Made by a program: the position numbers and the translations under genes. DNA of 64,000 bases from Pseudomonadota bacterium (GTDB taxonomy: Bacteria; Chloroflexota; UBA6077; JAJPHF01), in NCBI GenBank assembly GCA_021325365.1, contig JAJPHF010000083.1, positions 1 through 64,000 on the forward strand, in the 5' to 3' direction. A model generated the notes under the pieces. That model did not search any database, was not told the origin of the DNA, and saw nothing but the letters and a program-made list of their open reading frames with translations. Of this stretch, positions 1-7,542 are shown one piece after another (the stretch's first letter is position 1; each line of letters begins with the position of its first letter).

Positions 1-94
1 CCTGTTCGATCTGCGGATTGTGGCGGCGGACGGCACGAGCACGGTCGATTCGGGCGTCAACCTCTGCCGCACCGCCACGGTGACGTTCAGCTAG
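1..94 (+). CDS. C-terminal end of an unidentified protein (5' partial)
   Basis: An open frame enters from the left edge (first whole codon at base 2) and stops at TAG 92-94, giving 30 residues that end in an alternating hydrophobic pattern (CRTATVTFS). That pattern would fit the last beta strand of a secreted or beta-rich domain. The piece is too short to name. A strong hairpin follows 17 bases after the stop, which supports a real gene end here. Confidence 0.55.
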   Translation, partial: LFDLRIVAADGTSTVDSGVNLCRTATVTFS

Positions 95-110
95 CCCGCG
101 GGCGGCTGCG

Positions 111-148
111 AGTACATGACCCCGGGGGCAAGCCCCCGGGGTCGTACT
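111..148 (+). terminator. GC-rich hairpin after the partial gene
   Basis: An 11-bp perfect stem (GACCCCGGGGG with its complement, loop CAAG) is extended by AGTAC/GTACT below a two-base bulge. There is no T-tract, so it may act as a Rho-independent-like barrier or a processing site rather than a textbook terminator. Confidence 0.5.
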
Positions 149-236
149 GCGCCATTTGCGGCGGCGCGAGCGCGCGCGGACGGCGCGTCGGCGCCCCGTG
201 TGCCCTGCCCTGGCGACCCCTCGGCGGCCGGACGGC

Positions 237-265
237 TTGACACAATCTCGTGGCCGTGCCACACT
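237..265 (+). promoter_or_regulatory. Promoter for the small secreted protein (consensus -35, extended -10)
   Basis: TTGACA at 237-242 is a perfect sigma-70 -35 box. Seventeen bases later comes CACACT (260-265), directly preceded by TGC, an extended -10 arrangement. The start codon of the next gene is about 50 bases downstream. The same architecture, with a shared CCGTGCCA core, recurs at 31537-31565. Confidence 0.5.
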
Positions 266-316
266 GCCGCCACGCGCGGGTAATCCGGCCCGCGTGTCCA
301 CGAGAGGAGAGCCCTA

Positions 317-610
317 ATGGCACGGCGAATCCTGGGCGCCCTCGCATTGACCATCGCCTTACTGGGCCTCGGCGGCACCGCGAGCACCGCGTCAGTCTAC
401 GCGCAGGGGAGCTATGTCGCGCCGACGGGCACCGGCGTCACGGGGGGCGCCGTGTCGACGGGCATGCTCGAGGGCTACTTCAACCAGGGGCCGGGGCAAG
501 CCGTGATCGTCGTCACGGGGGAGCGCCTGCCGTCGACCTTCATGCGGGTCGAGGCGACACCGGCGGACGATGTGGCGCTCGACTGCACCACCTTTGGGCG
601 GGGCTGCTAG
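317..610 (+). CDS. Small secreted protein of unknown function
   Basis: This 97-residue protein starts at ATG 317, behind a GAGAGGAG Shine-Dalgarno. Residues 1-29 form a clear Sec signal peptide: positive MARR, a hydrophobic run LGALALTIALLGL, then an Ala/Ser-rich region ending near YAQG. The mature part is about 68 residues, rich in Gly and Thr. It contains a VIVVTGERL strand and ends with two Cys (DCTTFGRGC) that could form a disulfide. I do not recognise the family. It stands alone with its own promoter about 50 bases upstream. Confidence 0.7.
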   Translation: MARRILGALALTIALLGLGGTASTASVYAQGSYVAPTGTGVTGGAVSTGMLEGYFNQGPGQAVIVVTGERLPSTFMRVEATPADDVALDCTTFGRGC

Positions 611-1112
611 CGGCCCGCGGCGGCGACAATAGCGTGCGATGCTCCTCCTGGCCCCGGCCGCAGGCAGGCGTCCCTGCGGCCGGGGCCAGCGCCCCATGTG
701 CGCCGCTTCGACCGTTACCGACGGGTGGACTGGAGTGCCGGGGGCGCGTAGCGGCCGGGCGGGGTCAGCGAACAGCCGGCGACGGGCATCTGGGGGCAGG
801 GGCCGACGGGGGCTGCGAATCACCTCACCCGCGGCGCATGATCCGGGTCACAGCTCGGGCTGCCGCGCCCCCGCTTACGAGCGTAGAGACGGACGCCGCG
901 CGCGCGAGGAGAATCTGCCTCCTGCCCGAAGGCAGCAAATGGCCGCGCCAGCGGCCCCGTTGCTGACGCGGCCAGGACCGCGCTGCCGATGGGGGAAGAG
1001 CAGCACGGCCGACCCGGCGTCCCGGTGTGGGGGAGCGAGACGCCGAATCGCGCCGAGTGTACGCGCGTGCTGGCCCGTCGCGCTAGGGGTTGCGCCACGG
1101 ACGGCGGCCCAT
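611..1112. other. About 500 bases without a recognisable gene
   Basis: Very GC-rich spacer between the small secreted protein and the 3' end of the minus-strand hydrolase. Open frames here lack ribosome sites and have arginine- and proline-rich translations typical of shadow frames. I see no RNA gene or clear repeat. Confidence 0.5.
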
Positions 1113-1988
1113 CTAGACGCGACTGTGATGGGGTTGCCGAGACGCCCGCCACGCTGGCGCAGCGAGGGCGCTATGCTCGGCATCCCCTGCATCCCCGGCA
1201 GCCTGGTCGCCCTCCTGCTCGCTCCGCCAGCGGGCGATGAGTGCGCCCGTCTCGCCCGCGTGGACGATGTGGACGAGGTGGCCGCCGGGCAGACAATACA
1301 GCCGCGCGTGCGGGAGGCGGCAGGCCAGCTCGCGGCCCGCGCTGGGGGGCACGACCGGATCGCGCGTGCCGATCAGCACGAACGCTGGGCAGGTGATCGC
1401 GCCGAGCCACGGCCGGGCGTCGAAGTGCAGCGCGATGGCCGCCTTGGCGCGGTAGCCCGGGAGGTGCAGCTGCGGACGGGCGCAGTAGGCCCGCACGAGC
1501 GCACGCGGCGGGCGCCGGCCGAGCGCGCCGGCCGCGCCGATCGGCCGCCACAGGTGGAACACGCGCGCGGCCAGCGGGTCGCCGAGGAGGCGCCAGCAGG
1601 CCATGCCCAGCCGGCTGGCGTGCGCGGACGCGCCCGGATACCGGGCGAACGCCGAGAGCAAGAGCAGGCCGCGCACGCGCTCCGGATGGCGCCGCGCCAG
1701 GGTCAGCGCGATCGTGCCGCCGAACGACTCGCCGCACACGTAGGCCGGCGCCGCGCCGGCCGGGTCGGCGTCGAGGACGCGGAGCGCGCGAGCGGCCAGG
1801 CCCTCGACCCCGTCCTCGGCCGCGTCCCGCAGGTGGTCGAACGGCAGCGCCCGCAGGCCGGGGAAGAGCCGCGGCGCGGCCGCCATGAGCAGCCGCGGGT
1901 CGCCGTCCAGCCCCGGGATGACGAGCACTCGTCCCTGGGGCAAGCGCCCGGGAGCAGCCGCCTCGTGTGCTGTCGTGCGCCCTGTCAT
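1113..1988 (-). CDS. Alpha/beta hydrolase
   Basis: The protein has about 291 residues from ATG 1988. An upstream in-frame extension to 2090 would overlap the divergent gene and looks non-coding. It has the alpha/beta-hydrolase pattern: strand VLVIPGLDGD near residues 21-30, nucleophile elbow GESFGG with Ser88, an acidic-residue turn IGTRDPVVPP and the catalytic His in LPGGHLVHIVH. The C-terminal 40 residues are Ala-rich and probably disordered. It is divergent from the next gene with only 34 bases between starts, so the two may share a regulatory region. The substrate is unknown; esterase and lipase are equally possible. Confidence 0.85.
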   Translation of the reverse strand: MTGRTTAHEAAAPGRLPQGRVLVIPGLDGDPRLLMAAAPRLFPGLRALPFDHLRDAAEDGVEGLAARALRVLDADPAGAAPAYVCGESFGGTIALTLARRHPERVRGLLLLSAFARYPGASAHASRLGMACWRLLGDPLAARVFHLWRPIGAAGALGRRPPRALVRAYCARPQLHLPGYRAKAAIALHFDARPWLGAITCPAFVLIGTRDPVVPPSAGRELACRLPHARLYCLPGGHLVHIVHAGETGALIARWRSEQEGDQAAGDAGDAEHSALAAPAWRASRQPHHSRV

Positions 1989-2022
1989 GCGTCTGCTGTA
2001 GCAAGGCACGGGCCTTGCGGCT

Positions 2023-3168
2023 GTGGGCACGACCATGAACAGCAGGCGAGAGCCAACCGGGAAGCCCGCGGCCGCGTGGACCGTCGTCAATGGCCTGCCA
2101 GTCTACGCGCGCGTCGGCTCCGCGCCGGCGGCCCCCGACGCGCCGCGCGTCGTCCTGGTCCACGGCATCGGCGTGGCGAGCAGCTACTTCGTCCCGCTCA
2201 TGGAGCGGCTGGCGCCGTGGGCGCCGGTCTACGCCGTCGACCTGCCCGGCTTTGGCCGCAGCGGCAAGCCGCGCCGCGCGCTGGACATGGTGCAGCTTGC
2301 CGACGCGCTCGCCGCCTGGCTGGACGCGCTGGGCCTCGGGCCGGCAACGGCGCTCGGCAACTCGGTGGGCTGCCAGGTCGTCGCGCACCTGGCCGTGCGC
2401 CACCCCGCGGCGGTCGCGCGGCTGGTGCTGGCTGGCCCGACGATGGACCCGCGGGCGCGCACGTTCTGGCAAGCGATCCTGCGGTGGCTCAAGAACAACC
2501 GCCACGAGCGCCTGGCGCAGCTTCCGCTCAGCGTCCGCGACTACGGGGCCGCGGGACTGCCGCGCCTCCTCGCCACCCTGCGCTACGCGCTGCGCGACCG
2601 CATCGAGGCGCAGCTACCGAACATCCGCGTGCCGACGCTCGTCGTTCGCGGCGAGCGCGACGCCCTGGTGCCGCAGGACTGGGCGGAGGCGGTCACCGCC
2701 CGCCTGCCCGATGCCGCGCTGGCGGTGCTCCCGCGGGCCGCGCACACGGTGAACTTCAACGCCCCCGACAAGCTGGCGGAAGTCGTGCTGCCGTTCGTGC
2801 AGGGGCGCGGCCCGGGCGTCCCGTCGGGGGTGCCCGCCACGGCGCCGGTCGCGGGCTTCGACTCGGCCTCGGCCATGCTCCGCGCCACGGCGCGCTTCCT
2901 CGCAGGCGAGGGCTTCCCGCTGGTCGGCACGCTGCCACCGCGCCTCGAGCCCCTGATGGAGCCAGTCGGCCTGCTGGTCAACCGCCTGCCGAACTGGGCG
3001 CGCGAGCAGGTCTACATTTGGAGCGGGCGGCAGGAGGCGATCGCGCCGGAGCGGCTGGGCGACGTGCGCGCGGAGCTGCTCGCCCAGTGGGCCGTCGGCC
3101 AGTATCCGCGCCGTCGCTATCCCGCGGTGGCCATCGGCTCGTCGAACGGGGCGGCGGTGCATCTCTGA
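2023..3168 (+). CDS. Alpha/beta hydrolase, N-terminal part of a protein interrupted by an in-frame TGA
   Basis: The start is GTG 2023 or ATG 2035. Residues 40-265 are a standard alpha/beta hydrolase: VVLVHGIG oxyanion region, nucleophile elbow GNSVGC with Ser114, Asp in GERDALVP and His in RAAHTVNF. Residues 270-381 begin a second domain that runs up to a GSSNGAAVHL segment and is cut by TGA at 3166-3168. The same frame then continues without another stop to 3951. The stop falls inside smooth protein-like sequence (AAVHL, stop, AALGVPWLPQT), so this is probably one protein of about 640 residues. It is a nonsense mutation, a base error or a recoded codon; the sequence alone cannot decide. Confidence 0.8.
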   Translation: MGTTMNSRREPTGKPAAAWTVVNGLPVYARVGSAPAAPDAPRVVLVHGIGVASSYFVPLMERLAPWAPVYAVDLPGFGRSGKPRRALDMVQLADALAAWLDALGLGPATALGNSVGCQVVAHLAVRHPAAVARLVLAGPTMDPRARTFWQAILRWLKNNRHERLAQLPLSVRDYGAAGLPRLLATLRYALRDRIEAQLPNIRVPTLVVRGERDALVPQDWAEAVTARLPDAALAVLPRAAHTVNFNAPDKLAEVVLPFVQGRGPGVPSGVPATAPVAGFDSASAMLRATARFLAGEGFPLVGTLPPRLEPLMEPVGLLVNRLPNWAREQVYIWSGRQEAIAPERLGDVRAELLAQWAVGQYPRRRYPAVAIGSSNGAAVHL

Positions 3169-3201
3169 GCCGCCCTGGGCGTCCCCTGGCTGCCCCAGAC
3201 G

Positions 3202-3951
3202 GTGCTGATCCCGGTCCGGCGCAGCGGCGTGCCGCCCGACGAGCCGCGCCGCGACCTGGAGTGGTCGCGCGCCCCAGCGCGGCGGCTGCTCGACGCGAAT
3301 CCCCATCTCCAGCTGCACCACATGTTCGATCCCAATCAGGACCGGCTGATGGTCCAGCGCATGAGCTACTTTCGCGTGAAGCACCTGCGGCTGCCCGCGA
3401 CCTACGCGCGCTTCCTGGAGGAGGCGCTGGAGCCGGGGGGCACGCTGTTCGTGGTGGAGTGCGGCCTGCGGTGGCCCACGACGTGGGCCGGCGAGCGGCA
3501 CGTCTTCCAGTTCGGGGCGCTCGGCGGCGCGACGCCGGACGAGTACCTGCACGGCGGCCCGCGCGTGGCAGATTACCTGCGTCGCTGCCACGCGCCCCGT
3601 CATCAGTGGGACCCGCCGCCACCCGACGCCGAGCGCCCGGAGGCCGAGTGGGGCTTCGAGCCCACGCTGCGCGCCGACCTGGAGGCGCTAGCGCGGCGCC
3701 GGGGCTGGCGCGTGCGGCGGCTCGTGTTCGACCAGCCCGAGGCGCTGAGCCCGCTCGTGGCCGACCTGTACCGTTGGTGGTACCGGCGGCTCGACTCGGC
3801 GCTGCGCCGCGAACCCGGCCCGCGCTTGCCGCTGCCCGCGCCGCTCCCGCTCGACGCCCTCGACGGGTTCCTGCGGGAAGCGGGCGACCAGTACGCAGTG
3901 CAGTGGCTGGATACCGCGGCGGGCGCGCCCCTGGGCAGCGCAGCCGGGTAG
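3202..3951 (+). CDS. C-terminal part of the TGA-interrupted hydrolase protein
   Basis: The frame is the same as the preceding hydrolase. Coding-like sequence resumes immediately after the TGA at 3169; the first GTG is at 3202, with no Shine-Dalgarno, so independent initiation is unlikely. The 250 residues are well folded in appearance: FDPNQDRLMVQRMSYFRVK, then LEPGGTLFVVECGLRWPT, FQFGALGGATP and a C-terminal helix-rich part. I recognise no named domain. Because the segment has ordinary codon use and no other disruption, any mutation would be very recent. A 13-bp hairpin overlaps the stop and probably ends transcription. Confidence 0.6.
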   Translation: MLIPVRRSGVPPDEPRRDLEWSRAPARRLLDANPHLQLHHMFDPNQDRLMVQRMSYFRVKHLRLPATYARFLEEALEPGGTLFVVECGLRWPTTWAGERHVFQFGALGGATPDEYLHGGPRVADYLRRCHAPRHQWDPPPPDAERPEAEWGFEPTLRADLEALARRRGWRVRRLVFDQPEALSPLVADLYRWWYRRLDSALRREPGPRLPLPAPLPLDALDGFLREAGDQYAVQWLDTAAGAPLGSAAG

Positions 3952-3987
3952 CCGGCCCGGCGGGACGAGCCCCACCGGGCCGGCTAC
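3948..3987. terminator. Hairpin between convergent genes
   Basis: A 13-bp perfect inverted repeat (GTAGCCGGCCCGG with its complement) has a 14-base loop. It overlaps the TAG of the hydrolase gene and lies just before the 3' end of the minus-strand His-rich gene, so it could serve both directions. There is no T-run on either side. Confidence 0.55.
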
Positions 3988-4001
3988 CCGCGGCCTGACG
4001 C

Positions 4002-4271
4002 TCAGGCGGGCGACTGCGTTGGGGCCGCGTGGTCGTGGACGTGCGCCTCCTTGGCGTGGTCGCGGCGCTCCTCGTCCTCGCTGTAGTCGTGGCTGTGGGT
4101 CAGCGTGTTGTGGTTGTGCTCGTGGGTGTGCCAGTAGGTGCGGTGCTCCCACTCCCCGAGCGGCGTGCCGCGATGGTGGTGCGAGATGTGGTAGTGGTCG
4201 TGGCTGTGGGTTTCGGCGGGATGGGTGTGCTCGGGCTGCTTGCCCTCGCCCTCGCTCCGCTGTGCGACCAT
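4002..4271 (-). CDS. Histidine-rich small protein, probable metal binder
   Basis: The protein has 89 residues from ATG 4271, behind a GAGGAGGAG ribosome site. Twenty of the 89 residues are His, mostly in alternating HxH runs (THSHDHYHISHHH, HTHEHNHN, HVHDHA). There is no signal peptide or membrane segment, so it should be cytosolic. Such alternating His patterns typically bind Zn, Ni or Cu. From memory, similar His-rich proteins ending in HVHDHAAP occur in other high-GC bacteria, but that is unverified. It is the most distal member of the minus-strand set that continues through the hydrolase and phosphoribosyltransferase genes. Confidence 0.8.
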   Translation of the reverse strand: MVAQRSEGEGKQPEHTHPAETHSHDHYHISHHHRGTPLGEWEHRTYWHTHEHNHNTLTHSHDYSEDEERRDHAKEAHVHDHAAPTQSPA

Positions 4272-4358
4272 GGTGAACTCCTCCTCTCTGCCTAACCGTG
4301 CGCTCCGTCTGTCGCGGTCTCCTGTACCATTGTGACGAAAACGTCCAGTCCGGTCGCG

Positions 4359-4610
4359 CTACTCGGCGCCGGTCGCCGCCGGCGCGACGGCCTCGCTCCC
4401 CCGCCGTGCGGCTGGCTCGCCGCCCTGCTCGTAGCGGTCGAGCGCCCGCACGAGCCCCGCCAGCACCTCCCGTGTCGCCTCGAACAGCGCCAGCGCGCGC
4501 GGATCGCTCACCAGCCCGGTGTCTGTCTCCACCTGCTCGATCGTCTCGTTCAGCCGGCCCTTGAGCCACTCCACGTGCGAGTGGGGCTCGTTGGTTGCCG
4601 GGTGCTGCAT
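4359..4610 (-). CDS. Small uncharacterised protein
   Basis: The protein has 83 residues from ATG 4610, with an AGGAG-type site (GACAGGAGCC) upstream. The N-terminal 60 residues are amphipathic helix (HVEWLKGRLNETIEQVETDTG, then ALALFEATREVLAGLVRALDRYEQ). The last 20 are Ala/Glu-rich and disordered. No family is recognised. It lies between the His-rich gene and the hydrolase on the same strand and may be cotranscribed with them. Confidence 0.6.
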   Translation of the reverse strand: MQHPATNEPHSHVEWLKGRLNETIEQVETDTGLVSDPRALALFEATREVLAGLVRALDRYEQGGEPAARRGSEAVAPAATGAE

Positions 4611-4652
4611 GGCTCCTGTCCCCTTTACAACGGTCGTTTGAGGGGGCGCGCG

Positions 4653-5354
4653 TCAGGCGCGAGCGGTGCCCGGCCGGGCGCCAGCCAGCGTGAGGTGGCT
4701 GACGAACCAGTCGCGGGCGAGCCGGGCGACCTCCTCCAGGGCGCCCGGCTCCTCGAACAGGTGCGTGGCGCCGGGGACGATCTCCAGCCGCTTCTCGCAG
4801 CGTAGCTCGGCCAGGGCGGCGCGGTTCATGTCGATCACCGGGTAGTCGTGGCCGCCCACGATGAGCAGCGTCGGCGCCTCGACGTGGGGCAGCGCCGCGC
4901 CTGCCAGGTCGGGCCGCCCGCCGCGCGAGACGACCGCGTCGACGCGCTCGGGCCGCCGCGCCGCGGCCACCAGCGCCGCGCCGCCGCCGGTGCTGGCCCC
5001 GAAGTAGCCGACCCGCAGGTTCTGGGTCTCGGGCTGGCTCGCGAGCCAGTCGGTGGCGCCCACGAGCCGCTCGGCGAGCAGTTCGATGTCGAAGCGCAGG
5101 TGCGCCGTGCGCAGGTCCACCGCCTCCTCGGCGGGGGTGAGCAGGTCGACGAGCAGCGTCGCCAGCCCCGCTTGCTGGAGCACCGCCGCGACGTAGCGGT
5201 TGCGGGGGCTGTGGCGGCTGCTGCCGCTGCCGTGCGCGAACAGCACGATGCCCTGGGCCCCGTCGGGCAGGTTCAGGTTCCCTTCGAGCGTGACCGCGCC
5301 AGCGCCCACGCCGACCACGGCCTCGTGTCCTTGCCATCCTACGCTGCGGTCCAC
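4653..5354 (-). CDS. Dienelactone-hydrolase-like alpha/beta hydrolase
   Basis: The protein has 233 residues from GTG 5354; GGAGG lies somewhat far upstream, so the start is a little uncertain. It shows IVLFAHGSGSSRHSPRN (the oxyanion loop found in this hydrolase group), nucleophile elbow GASTGGGAAL, Asp in IVGGHDYPV and His in PGATHLFEEPG. In many soil bacteria this family is adjacent or fused to phosphoribosyltransferase domains, and a phosphoribosyltransferase gene lies 1.5 kb upstream here. The protein is cytosolic. The substrate is not predictable. Confidence 0.85.
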   Translation of the reverse strand: MDRSVGWQGHEAVVGVGAGAVTLEGNLNLPDGAQGIVLFAHGSGSSRHSPRNRYVAAVLQQAGLATLLVDLLTPAEEAVDLRTAHLRFDIELLAERLVGATDWLASQPETQNLRVGYFGASTGGGAALVAAARRPERVDAVVSRGGRPDLAGAALPHVEAPTLLIVGGHDYPVIDMNRAALAELRCEKRLEIVPGATHLFEEPGALEEVARLARDWFVSHLTLAGARPGTARA

Positions 5355-5439
5355 TCTGCTGTCCTCCCGTGCTCATCGCGCGCCCGGCGTCCGGCGTCGG
5401 CGCGGCAGGCTCGGCAAATTGCCCGACGCGTCGCTTCGG

Positions 5440-6786
5440 CTAGAGGGCGGACGGATACGTCTCGGGCACCTCGCCCGCCTCCCAGCCGGCCGTGCGCTCC
5501 AGCGGCTCGACGGCGCTCGTTTGATCGACGTGCAGCACGGCGTCGAACTGCTCGGGCAGCCGCGCGTAGAAGTAGTGGCTCTGGCGCTCGGTCGCCGGGC
5601 GGTAGATCACCCCGATCGCGCGCTCCAGCAGCGGCCCCTCCAGCGCCCGGGCGGTCGGGTCGTCGGGCTGCCAGGTGAGCAGGAAGCGCGGGCAGCCGGC
5701 CGCGTGGAACAGCGCCTCGTAGCTGTCGGGCAGCGCCGGCCGCACGCGCTTGCGCTCGGCGGGCGCGTCCCAGTCCGGCGCGGCCGTGACCGTGCCCTCG
5801 TAGGTGCTGAAGCCCACCAGCAGCGCGTGGTCGTCGTAGCGCGTGCGTACGACCTGCCCGACGTTCAGCTCGCCACGCTGGCCTAGCTCGGTCGCGCGCG
5901 CATCGCCGAGGTGCGAGTTGTGCTCCCAGACGACGATCTTGGCCCACGGCGTGCGGCGGGTCAGGTGGGCGACCAGCGCGTCGAGCGTATCCGCCATGTG
6001 GCAGTCGCGCAGGTTCCACGACTCGACGCGGCCGCGGCCCATCGTGCGGTAGTACTGCTCCGCGTCGTGCACCAGCCGGGCGTTCTGCTCGGCGTAGAAG
6101 TAGGCGTCCTCGGCCGCGCGGCCGTCGCGGCGGAGGTAGTCCGCGGCGTGGCGCTGCAAGGCGACGAGCTGGCGGACCGCCTCCTGCTCGCAGGACGGGG
6201 TGAGGCCAATGCCCGTGGCCCAACCGTAGGCCTGACGATCCTCGCCGAACTGCTCGAAGCAGGCGTAGCGCTCGCGCGCCTCCCGCGCCGCCGCGGGATC
6301 GACCTTGTCCAGATAGGCGATCACGGCCTCGATGGAGGTGTACAGGCTGTACAGGTCGAGGCCGTAGAAGCCGACGGGCCGCCCGCCGGGCGGCAGCGCG
6401 GCGTTGTACTGCCGCAGCCACTCGACGAAGTCGCGCACGACGGTGTTGCGCCACATCCAGGTGGGGAAGCGGCGGAAGCCGCCGAGCGCCTCGGCGGCCG
6501 AGCCGTCGTCGTCCTGGCCGCGCACGTAGCAGTTCACCCGGTAGGCGTCGGGCCAGTCGGCCTCGACCGCCACGGCCGTAAAGCCTTTCTCCTCGATCAA
6601 CCGCCGCGTGATCTCCGCCCGCATCTGGTAGAACTCGCGCGTGCCGTGCGAGGCCTCGCCGAGCAGCACGAAGCGGCGGTCCCCCACGAGATCGAGCAGC
6701 GGGTCGTAATCGTGGGCCGTGCCGGCCAGCGGCCGCGCCGCCGCGCGCACGGTGTCGACAAGCTCAGAGCTGCTTGCGGTTCGCAT
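5440..6786 (-). CDS. Erythromycin esterase family protein
   Basis: The protein has 448 residues from ATG 6786, with a GGAGGAGG site. Family landmarks are LLGEASHGTREFYQMRAEI near residues 40-60, VEADWPDAYRVNCYVRG, GFYGLDLYSLYTSI, and IVVWEHNSHLGDARAT near residues 285-300. The paired His and Glu residues of GEASHGT and WEHN form the predicted metal or hydrolytic site. Characterised members hydrolyse the macrolactone of erythromycin, but most genomic members sit, as here, with phosphoribosyltransferase and hydrolase genes. Their natural role there is unknown. Resistance should not be assumed. Confidence 0.9.
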   Translation of the reverse strand: MRTASSSELVDTVRAAARPLAGTAHDYDPLLDLVGDRRFVLLGEASHGTREFYQMRAEITRRLIEEKGFTAVAVEADWPDAYRVNCYVRGQDDDGSAAEALGGFRRFPTWMWRNTVVRDFVEWLRQYNAALPPGGRPVGFYGLDLYSLYTSIEAVIAYLDKVDPAAAREARERYACFEQFGEDRQAYGWATGIGLTPSCEQEAVRQLVALQRHAADYLRRDGRAAEDAYFYAEQNARLVHDAEQYYRTMGRGRVESWNLRDCHMADTLDALVAHLTRRTPWAKIVVWEHNSHLGDARATELGQRGELNVGQVVRTRYDDHALLVGFSTYEGTVTAAPDWDAPAERKRVRPALPDSYEALFHAAGCPRFLLTWQPDDPTARALEGPLLERAIGVIYRPATERQSHYFYARLPEQFDAVLHVDQTSAVEPLERTAGWEAGEVPETYPSAL

Positions 6787-6822
6787 GGCCCGGCCTCCTC
6801 CAGTCCCTACACGCCCGGTCGG

Positions 6823-7497
6823 TCAGTGCCCCGATGCGCTGGCCGGTTGCGCCCGCGCCGCCCGCGCGAGCAAGTCGTGGACCTCCTCGTCCGTCGTCGG
6901 GGCGAAGTCAGCGTACCAGAGCCCGACGGCGTAGAAGGGGTCCGGGGTAACGGCACAGACGACCGCGTCGACCTCGGATTGGAACTCGGCGCAGACCTCT
7001 GGCGGCGCGACGGGCACGGCGACGACGATACTCGCGGCCTGCTCCTGGCGCAGCGCCTGGGCGGCGGCGCGCATCGTGGAGCCGGTTGCCAGGCCGTCGT
7101 CGACCAGGATGGTGGTGCGCCCGCGCACGTCGAGCGGCGGGCGGTCGCCGCGGTAGGCGCGCTCGCGGCGGGCCAGCTCCGCCTGCTCCTCGGCCACCAC
7201 CGCCTCGATGGCCCGCGGCGGGATCTGCAAGGCGGCGATCAGGTCGGGGTTGAGCACCGTCACGTCGCCGCTGGCGATGGCGCCCATCGCCAGCTCGCGG
7301 TGGCCGGGCACGCCCAGCTTGCGCACGAGGTACACGTCCAGCGGGACGCCCAGCGCCTGCGCCACCTCGTAGCCCACCGGCACGCCGCCCCGTGGCAGCG
7401 CCAGGACGATCACCTCCGGGCGGTGCGCGTAGGCCAGCAGCTTGGTGGCGAGCACGCGCCCGGCATCGTAGCGATCACGAAATGGTGGATTGAACAT
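6823..7497 (-). CDS. Phosphoribosyltransferase family protein
   Basis: The protein has 224 residues from ATG 7497, with GGGGGAGACG upstream. The PRPP-binding loop is TTILVDDGLATGSTM near residues 128-142. The N-terminal VIVLALPRGGVPVGYEVA and the LVRKLGVPGHRELAMGAI segment are typical of the group often annotated as predicted phosphoribosyltransferases. It lies between the PRPP synthetase and the erythromycin-esterase gene, so substrate supply and use are encoded together. The accepted base or acceptor is unknown. Confidence 0.88.
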   Translation of the reverse strand: MFNPPFRDRYDAGRVLATKLLAYAHRPEVIVLALPRGGVPVGYEVAQALGVPLDVYLVRKLGVPGHRELAMGAIASGDVTVLNPDLIAALQIPPRAIEAVVAEEQAELARRERAYRGDRPPLDVRGRTTILVDDGLATGSTMRAAAQALRQEQAASIVVAVPVAPPEVCAEFQSEVDAVVCAVTPDPFYAVGLWYADFAPTTDEEVHDLLARAARAQPASASGH

Positions 7498-7542
7498 TGC
7501 GTCTCCCCCGTCGCCTGTTATTCGGCCCGCCCCCGCCGCCGA

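Noticed and set aside
3169..3205. SECIS element after the in-frame TGA
   Set aside because: Only a 7-bp hairpin with a bulge can be drawn; the expected apical GU loop is not evident. Not enough to claim selenocysteine.
639..3998. Very long plus-strand frame (over 1,100 codons)
   Set aside because: Translation is Arg/Ala/Pro-rich without domains; two well-defined hydrolase genes cover most of it in other frames. It is a GC-rich shadow.
5440..6786. Macrolide-resistance gene
   Set aside because: The family name suggests it, but the gene neighbourhood is the common non-resistance context, so resistance is not claimed.
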